Shown: piece by piece, positions 58,928 to 64,000 of the stretch
How positions within the stretch are numbered: the stretch's first letter is position 1
Layout of the letters: each line of letters begins with the position of its first letter
Assembly (NCBI RefSeq): GCF_014641855.1
Contig: NZ_BMII01000014.1
Location: forward strand, 62,001 to 126,000
DNA: 64,000 bases
Origin: Shewanella inventionis
GTDB taxonomy: Bacteria; Pseudomonadota; Gammaproteobacteria; Enterobacterales; Shewanellaceae
Reading direction: 5' to 3'
Notes under the pieces: model-generated
Seen by the model: the letters and a program-made list of their open reading frames with translations, nothing else
Told to the model about the DNA's origin: nothing
The model's database searches: none
Position numbers and translations under genes: made by a program

Positions 58928-58956
58928 AGGCTTAGTTATTATGCATAACTAAGCCT
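58928..58956 (-). terminator. Hairpin between speA and speD
   Basis: AGGCTTAGTTAT / ATAACTAAGCCT, 12-bp stem with a 5-base loop; only a weak T-rich tail (TTTATTTA) on the minus strand. Possibly a partial terminator or mRNA-stability element that lowers speD relative to speA. Confidence 0.6.
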
Positions 58957-58988
58957 CATATTACGTATATATCATCTTTCGCTTACAT

Positions 58989-60899
58989 TTAGAAATCTTC
59001 TAAATAAGTGTAACCTTCGAGTCCAATTTGTAACTCTTCTAAAATGCTAGCACGCTCATCTTCAACAATGTGTTGAGTCACTAACTCTTCGAAGGTACGC
59101 ATAAACTCATCAGCATCCAAGTTAACATAACGTAATACGTCAGCCACGGTATCACCTTGGAGTACCGACTCAATATTTGCAGCACCATCGGCATCAAGAC
59201 GAACAACTGCCGAGTTAGTATCACCAAATAGGTTATGCATATCACCTAAAATCTCTTGATATGCTCCCACCATAAAGAAGCCGATTAAGTATGGGCTTTC
59301 TTCACTCCACGCAGGCACGGGTAATGTGGTTTCAATACCCTGACCATCTACGTATTGGTCTACAATACCATCTGAGTCACAGGTAATGTCTAACATTACA
59401 GCGCGGCGCTCAGGCGCTTTGTCTAGGCCAGACAAAGGCAATACAGGGAATACCTGATCGATACCCCATGCATCTGGTAACGACTGGAATAAAGAGAAGT
59501 TAACAAAAAACTTATCTGCAAGCTTTTCGTTAAGTTCATCAATAATTGGACGGTGGTAACGATTGTTATTACTCAACAACCCCTTCACTTCATGACATAC
59601 ACGTAAGTGAGTTTGTTCAGCCCATGCACGGTGCGCTAGGCTAAATTGGCCAACAGCAAATAATGAATGTGCTTCAGCGATATCACTTTGAGTATCATGA
59701 TAAATCTCAATAATGGCACGTTGATCATGTCCGCCACTGATTTCTTCCCACGACTGCCACATATTGTGTAATAGTTGCGGTGCATCTTCTGCAGGCGCTT
59801 CAATTACTTCGGGCATGTACGCTTCTGTACCAATCACATCAGTAATTAATACCGCATGATGCGCAGTTAAATGGCGGCCAGACTCAGAAATAATACGCGG
59901 CATTGGCTGCTCGTACTCATTACATAAGTCAGTTAACACATTAACGATGTTGTTAGCATATTCGTTCAAACCATAGTTCATCGAATTGTTGCTTTGGCTA
60001 CGAGTACCATCGTAGTCAACGGCTAAACCACCACCAACGTCAAAACACTTGATGTTTGCGCCTAACTGACGCAACTCACAATAAAAACGCCCCGCTTCGC
60101 CCACACCTTGGCGGATATCACGAATGTTGGCAATTTGCGAACCTAAGTGAAAATGCAATAGCTGAAGAGAGTCAAGCATGTTAGCGCTTTTTAGTTCAGC
60201 AACAACTTTCAATACTTGAGCCGCAGACAACCCAAACTTTGACTTTTCGCCGCCACTAGCTTGCCACTTGCCTTTACCCTGGAATGCCAATCGAACGCGC
60301 AGACCTAAACGAGGTGTCACACCTAACTTAGACGCCTCTTCAAGCACCATTTTAAGTTCAGACATCTTCTCAAGTACGATATACACTTTATGGCCTAGTT
60401 TTTCACCAATAAGGGCTAAGCGAATGTATTCTTTGTCTTTGTAACCATTACACACAATAACAGAGCTGGCTTTTTGCGCCATGGCCAAAACAGCCATTAA
60501 CTCTGGTTTACTTCCCGCCTCTAGGCCAAGTTGTGGCACTTCTTTTGATTTTTGACTGGCAAGAATTTCTTCAACAACGGTTTGCTGTTGGTTCACTTTA
60601 ATCGGGTAAACTAACAAATAATCATTTTGATAGTCGTACTTAGTAATGGCATCGTTAAAAGCTTCACATAAGCTTTCCACTCTGTGGTGCAAAATCTGTG
60701 GGAAACGCACAAGTACCGGTAACGAAACGCCCGCTTGAACCATATTTTTGGCTAATTCATTTAAGCCAACTTTATGATCAGGATTTTGAGGATCGGGTGA
60801 CACCGTCACTTCGCCATCTTCACGTATACCGTAAAAACCTTGGCTCCAGTGAGTCACGTTATAACCCGCGCGAGCATCTTCGATAGACCAATCAGACAT
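58989..60899 (-). CDS. speA: Biosynthetic arginine decarboxylase
   Basis: 636 residues, PLP enzyme of the alanine-racemase fold, converting arginine to agmatine for putrescine synthesis. The PLP Lys is in [31 protein letters not shown], the substrate-binding region [13 protein letters not shown] and the acidic C-terminus are conserved. ATG at 60899 starts [19 protein letters not shown], matching SpeA N-termini; the longer frame to 60923 is rejected. No speB or agmatinase gene is in this window. Confidence 0.95.
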   Translation of the reverse strand: MSDWSIEDARAGYNVTHWSQGFYGIREDGEVTVSPDPQNPDHKVGLNELAKNMVQAGVSLPVLVRFPQILHHRVESLCEAFNDAITKYDYQNDYLLVYPIKVNQQQTVVEEILASQKSKEVPQLGLEAGSKPELMAVLAMAQKASSVIVCNGYKDKEYIRLALIGEKLGHKVYIVLEKMSELKMVLEEASKLGVTPRLGLRVRLAFQGKGKWQASGGEKSKFGLSAAQVLKVVAELKSANMLDSLQLLHFHLGSQIANIRDIRQGVGEAGRFYCELRQLGANIKCFDVGGGLAVDYDGTRSQSNNSMNYGLNEYANNIVNVLTDLCNEYEQPMPRIISESGRHLTAHHAVLITDVIGTEAYMPEVIEAPAEDAPQLLHNMWQSWEEISGGHDQRAIIEIYHDTQSDIAEAHSLFAVGQFSLAHRAWAEQTHLRVCHEVKGLLSNNNRYHRPIIDELNEKLADKFFVNFSLFQSLPDAWGIDQVFPVLPLSGLDKAPERRAVMLDITCDSDGIVDQYVDGQGIETTLPVPAWSEESPYLIGFFMVGAYQEILGDMHNLFGDTNSAVVRLDADGAANIESVLQGDTVADVLRYVNLDADEFMRTFEELVTQHIVEDERASILEELQIGLEGYTYLEDF

Positions 60900-61484
60900 A
60901 ATTATTTTCCGTATTTGTATCAAAGTTAGCAGTACTTTTTATGAGACTGCTTGTTAAAATCCAGATAACGACCTAGCGCTATCTTTGGTATTCAGTTGCC
61001 ATCTTTTGTATCTTTAACATGAGGTTAGCGTCTTTACCGGCACGTTGAACTCTCGATGTTATAAATGTTAAATAAAACTACGTTATGTAAGGTCAAACAT
61101 CCCTATTAACATGCTCATGTTTTAATTAAAGGCATAACACATCTTAGTCTTACATTTGCATGGCTTGCAAACATTGTCGGCTAAACATAATCCAATTTAT
61201 GTAACGAGTGTTTTACTGTTTAAATTAAAAATAAGATCACTTTATCAACGATAAACCTACTTGTAAAAATCGGCGCAATTAAAACCTGCAATGCAGTCTA
61301 ATGCAAGTAAATTACCCATTAATTACCATAAAAGCCCTGATTTTCTGCCATCAAACCAGTTCAATTAAGCACTAAGCCAATAAATCAATTTCAACTCACG
61401 GTAATTGGCACAACCTAGCGTTGATTTACGTGTATAATTAACCGATTGAAACACCTTTTCATCTTTTATTAAGTAGAGTCATTC
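60900..61484. other. Divergent speA/cvfB intergenic region
   Basis: 585 bp, AT-rich, no supported reading frame and no strong hairpin. Presumably contains both promoters; I cannot place them with confidence. Confidence 0.4.
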
Positions 61485-62318
61485 ATGATACAAATCGGTA
61501 AACGTTATTCATTAGAAGTCGTAAAGCAAGTGAACTTTGGGGTTTACTTAAATGCTCAAGAGCTAGGACAGGTCTTGCTTCCTAATAAATTTGTCCCTGC
61601 CGGTTGTAATGTCGGTGATATGGTCGACGTATTTCTTTACCTAGACTCAGAAGATATTGTGATTGCCACCACCCAAAAAGCACTTGCCCAAGTAGGCGAA
61701 TTTGCTTACTTAAAAGTAGTCGCTACAGGCCCTTACGGTGCATTTTTAGATTGGGGATTAGACAAAGATTTACTGCTACCTTTTGGTGAACAACACAAAC
61801 CGGCAGAAGAAGGCCGTTCATATTTAGTGTATGTCCATGCCAATCATGCCGATGAGCGCATTATGGCGTCATCTAAAGTGGATAAGTTTGTCGACAAAAC
61901 TGAAGCCCATTATAGCCCTGGTGAGCAAGTAAACTTAATTATCGGTGGCACCACCGATTTAGGCTACAAAGCCATTATTAACAATAAGCACTGGGGTGTT
62001 ATCTACACCAATGAGGTTTTTCAAAAGCTTCGCTTCGGCCAAAAGTTAACCGGATTTATTAAAACCATGCGCAGTGACGGCAAAATTGATTTGGTTTTAC
62101 AAAAAAGCGGTAAAGAAGATTTAGACAAAAACGCCCGTCTTATCATTAATAAACTGCGAAGCGCTGATGGATTTTTACCTTTGCATGATAAAACCGATGC
62201 AGACATCATTTACGACCAACTCGGTATGAGTAAGAAAGCCTTTAAAAAATCGATAGGCGGTTTATTTAAAGCAGGTGACATCAGCATTGACAGCGATGGT
62301 ATTCGCTTAACCATGTAA
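61485..62318 (+). CDS. cvfB: S1-like RNA-binding protein CvfB
   Basis: 277 residues. Tandem S1-like OB domains (about 4-65, 70-135 and 145-210: FGVYLNAQELGQVLLPNKFVP; GPYGAFLDWGLDKDLLLPFGEQ) and a C-terminal winged-helix domain (GFLPLHDKTDADIIYDQLGMSKKAF, quoted as GFLPLHDKTDADIIYDQL). Matches the YitL/CvfB family. RNA-binding regulator in other bacteria; its exact targets are unknown here. Monocistronic. Confidence 0.88.
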   Translation: MIQIGKRYSLEVVKQVNFGVYLNAQELGQVLLPNKFVPAGCNVGDMVDVFLYLDSEDIVIATTQKALAQVGEFAYLKVVATGPYGAFLDWGLDKDLLLPFGEQHKPAEEGRSYLVYVHANHADERIMASSKVDKFVDKTEAHYSPGEQVNLIIGGTTDLGYKAIINNKHWGVIYTNEVFQKLRFGQKLTGFIKTMRSDGKIDLVLQKSGKEDLDKNARLIINKLRSADGFLPLHDKTDADIIYDQLGMSKKAFKKSIGGLFKAGDISIDSDGIRLTM

Positions 62319-62337
62319 ATTAAGGTTATCGCAAATA

Positions 62338-62371
62338 CATAATGAGTGGGTAGCGACTCACTCATTATGTC
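62338..62371 (+). terminator. cvfB terminator-like hairpin
   Basis: ACATAATGAGTG-GGTAGCGA-CTCACTCATTATGT, about 12-bp stem; T-rich but not a pure T-run follows. Confidence 0.65.
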
Positions 62372-62429
62372 ATTTCTTTCTAAGCCACAATAATACAAGT
62401 ATTACAGCGATTTTTTATAAGGACAGTGT

Positions 62430-63083
62430 ATGGAATTGACGTCATTAGAAGCCCGCGTTATCGGATGCTTACTTGAAAAAGAGCTCACCACCCCCGACCA
62501 ATATCCTCTATCACTTAATTCATTAACCCTCGCCTGCAATCAAAAAAGTAGTCGCGAACCTGTAATGTCATTAAGTGAATCCGAAGTTCAAACCATTATT
62601 GATGACTTAACTAAAAAACGTTTGATCAGTGAGCAAACCGGGTTTGGCAGTCGCGTTGTCAAATACAAGCATCGTTTTTGTAATACCGAATTTAGTGAAT
62701 TGCAACTCAGCAGCGCTGAAGTCGCACTTATATGTGTACTGCTTTTACGTGGCCCACAAACACCAGGCGAACTTAAAACTCGAACGCCGCGTTTACATGA
62801 ATTTAGTGACGTGAGCCAAGTAGAGGCGACATTGCTGGGTTTGAGCCAACGAGATACACCACTTGTTGTGCAATTAGCTCGCGAGCCAAACAAGCGAGAT
62901 TGCCGTTTTTTAGAGTGCTTTAGCGGCAACATTGATGAACACCAAATCAATAGCGGTGAGCATATACAAGTCTCAGCTCAAACACAGCACAGTTTGGCAC
63001 AAGAAGCGCGCATCGCAGAATTAACAGAAAGAGTTGACGCACTAGAGCAAAAAATGGCTCGGCTTGAAACTTTACTCGACTAA
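62430..63083 (+). CDS. yceH: YceH family protein (DUF480)
   Basis: 217 residues, UPF0502: tandem winged-helix domains with [24 protein letters not shown] at the N-terminus and [15 protein letters not shown] in the second. The C-terminal tail is a coiled coil ([21 protein letters not shown]). Probably DNA- or protein-binding, role unknown. AAGGACAG precedes ATG. Confidence 0.92.
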   Translation: MELTSLEARVIGCLLEKELTTPDQYPLSLNSLTLACNQKSSREPVMSLSESEVQTIIDDLTKKRLISEQTGFGSRVVKYKHRFCNTEFSELQLSSAEVALICVLLLRGPQTPGELKTRTPRLHEFSDVSQVEATLLGLSQRDTPLVVQLAREPNKRDCRFLECFSGNIDEHQINSGEHIQVSAQTQHSLAQEARIAELTERVDALEQKMARLETLLD

Positions 63084-63175
63084 CTCGTTGAGCATGTGTG
63101 TAAACTCAAATATAAGGCCATCATTGGCATCATTACTGCCATACAATTAATGCGTGTCATCCAAGGATTATTTTT

Positions 63176-64000
63176 ATGCAACACGTCTCAGTGCCCTCGG
63201 GGCTGTCTCATATTGGGTTATTGGCCAAATATGAACTTAGTAAACGCTTTACCAATAAAAGTGGCATGGTAGCCCTAATCGCTTTTATGCTTATTTGGGC
63301 GATTTTATTACTTTACCCTATCAAAAGTGCCTCTGAATTTATTATGGAGCCTAATTTCAGAAGCTTCACAGAAGCCCTATTTGGCCCCGGCAGTTTACAG
63401 CATTTATTTGAATGGCCTGTTGCTGAATTTGCCGTATTTTGGCTAGCAGCTTTATATTTATTTCCTCTGTTCAGCATTTTTATTGCCGCGGATCAATTCA
63501 GTTCAGACAAGCAGCGTGGCAGTTTACGTTTTTTAACCTTAAGAGTAAGCCGCAGCAGTCTTTTTTTGGGGCGTTTTGCGGGGCAAATGCTGATCCAATT
63601 GTCGTTAATTATACTCACTCTACTCGCAACCATTATCATGGTTGTCAGTCGTGATATGACGTTACTGGTTGCGGCGCTGAGCACCAGCTTATTGGTCATG
63701 GTTAATCTTTTTATCGTAGTATTACCCTATACAGCAGCCATGGCGCTATTGTCATTGCATGCTAACTCAGCAAGACAGGCGAGTATTTTTGCGATTATTC
63801 TTTGGGCATTAGTATCCATTGTTATCGGATTAATTAATTTCAAATTTCCGCAATTGAGTGGATTGAGTATCATTTTACCTGGTTCTCAAATTTCGAGCAT
63901 GATAAATACCCAAGGCATTAGCTCGCTTGCCTACTCGCCAATTCCGTTATTGCAAACAGTTATTATTTTAGGACTGGGTAATTTATTAATGAAACGGAGT
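63176..64000 (+). CDS. ABC-2-type transporter permease (partial, runs off the right edge)
   Basis: ATG at 63176 opens a frame of 275 codons without a stop to the end of the window. N-terminus MQHVSVPSGLSHIGLLAKYE, then about six hydrophobic segments (near 38-55, 88-108, 142-165, 175-200, 205-230, 255-270). A cytoplasmic loop DQFSSDKQRGSLRFLTLRVSR is the typical turn of ABC-2 permeases between TM2 and TM3 (residues about 115-135). The partner ATPase would lie beyond the window. GGA about 10 nt upstream. Confidence 0.8.
   Translation, partial: MQHVSVPSGLSHIGLLAKYELSKRFTNKSGMVALIAFMLIWAILLLYPIKSASEFIMEPNFRSFTEALFGPGSLQHLFEWPVAEFAVFWLAALYLFPLFSIFIAADQFSSDKQRGSLRFLTLRVSRSSLFLGRFAGQMLIQLSLIILTLLATIIMVVSRDMTLLVAALSTSLLVMVNLFIVVLPYTAAMALLSLHANSARQASIFAIILWALVSIVIGLINFKFPQLSGLSIILPGSQISSMINTQGISSLAYSPIPLLQTVIILGLGNLLMKRS

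Overview
The window looks like a gammaproteobacterial chromosome, almost certainly Shewanella or a close relative. Reasons: moderate-to-low GC housekeeping DNA; conserved blocks such as hda, grxD-sodB, prkA-yeaH-ycgB, fadR/nhaB/dsbB, ycgN/ycgL/minCDE, rnd-fadD, tsaB-yoaA, hisLGDCBHAFIE, pheST-ihfA and speA-speD; and EtrA/FNR-type boxes. I cannot name the species. No rRNA, tRNA, CRISPR array, prophage or intact insertion sequence was seen. The mobile signal is a family of small non-coding palindromic repeats, one of which carries a second nested element.

Layout. 0-10 kb: the end of an upstream gene, perM and a TusA-like gene (minus), bepA/arsC-like/DUF2069 (plus), a large lipoprotein with an HExxH motif, hda and a DUF2066 gene (minus), uraA (plus). 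10-20 kb: grxD and sodB; the stationary-phase/stress trio prkA-yeaH-ycgB with a foldable leader and G-tract ribosome sites; fadR divergent from nhaB, with two FNR/EtrA-like boxes before nhaB; dsbB. 20-33 kb: ycgN, an MltB-like protein that appears to lack the catalytic Glu, ycgL, minCDE, rnd, fadD, an alpha/beta hydrolase, a tightly overlapped trio (small protein, M50-like membrane peptidase, exported methyltransferase-like protein), tsaB and yoaA. 33-37 kb: a Kef-type antiporter overlapped with two small exported proteins, and an uncharacterised helical-repeat protein. 37.5-45 kb: the complete histidine operon with its leader peptide and attenuator. 45-51 kb: an MscS channel, an LpxM-like acyltransferase, and ihfA-pheT-pheS. 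51-64 kb: a secreted ExeM-type nuclease, a tandem retropepsin-like protein, DUF3802, YceI, YaiI and PdxH proteins, a eukaryotic-type AdoMet decarboxylase beside arginine decarboxylase, cvfB, yceH and the start of an ABC-2-type permease.

How the genes work together. His genes make histidine under leader-peptide attenuation. MinCDE place the division site. SpeA and SpeD feed polyamine synthesis. FadR and FadD handle fatty acids. GrxD, SodB, DsbB and BepA serve redox and envelope quality control.

Most striking observation: pheS, an essential gene, is broken here. About 53 nt spanning class II synthetase motif 2 are missing and the frame is lost, so this is either an assembly or sequencing error or a real lesion with a second source of the enzyme. 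Other points worth attention are the nested MITE-like element with a 6-bp target duplication, the FNR-type promoter geometry at nhaB, the nested-helix leader of prkA, the two-DTG protease and the Glu-to-Thr change in the MltB-like protein.
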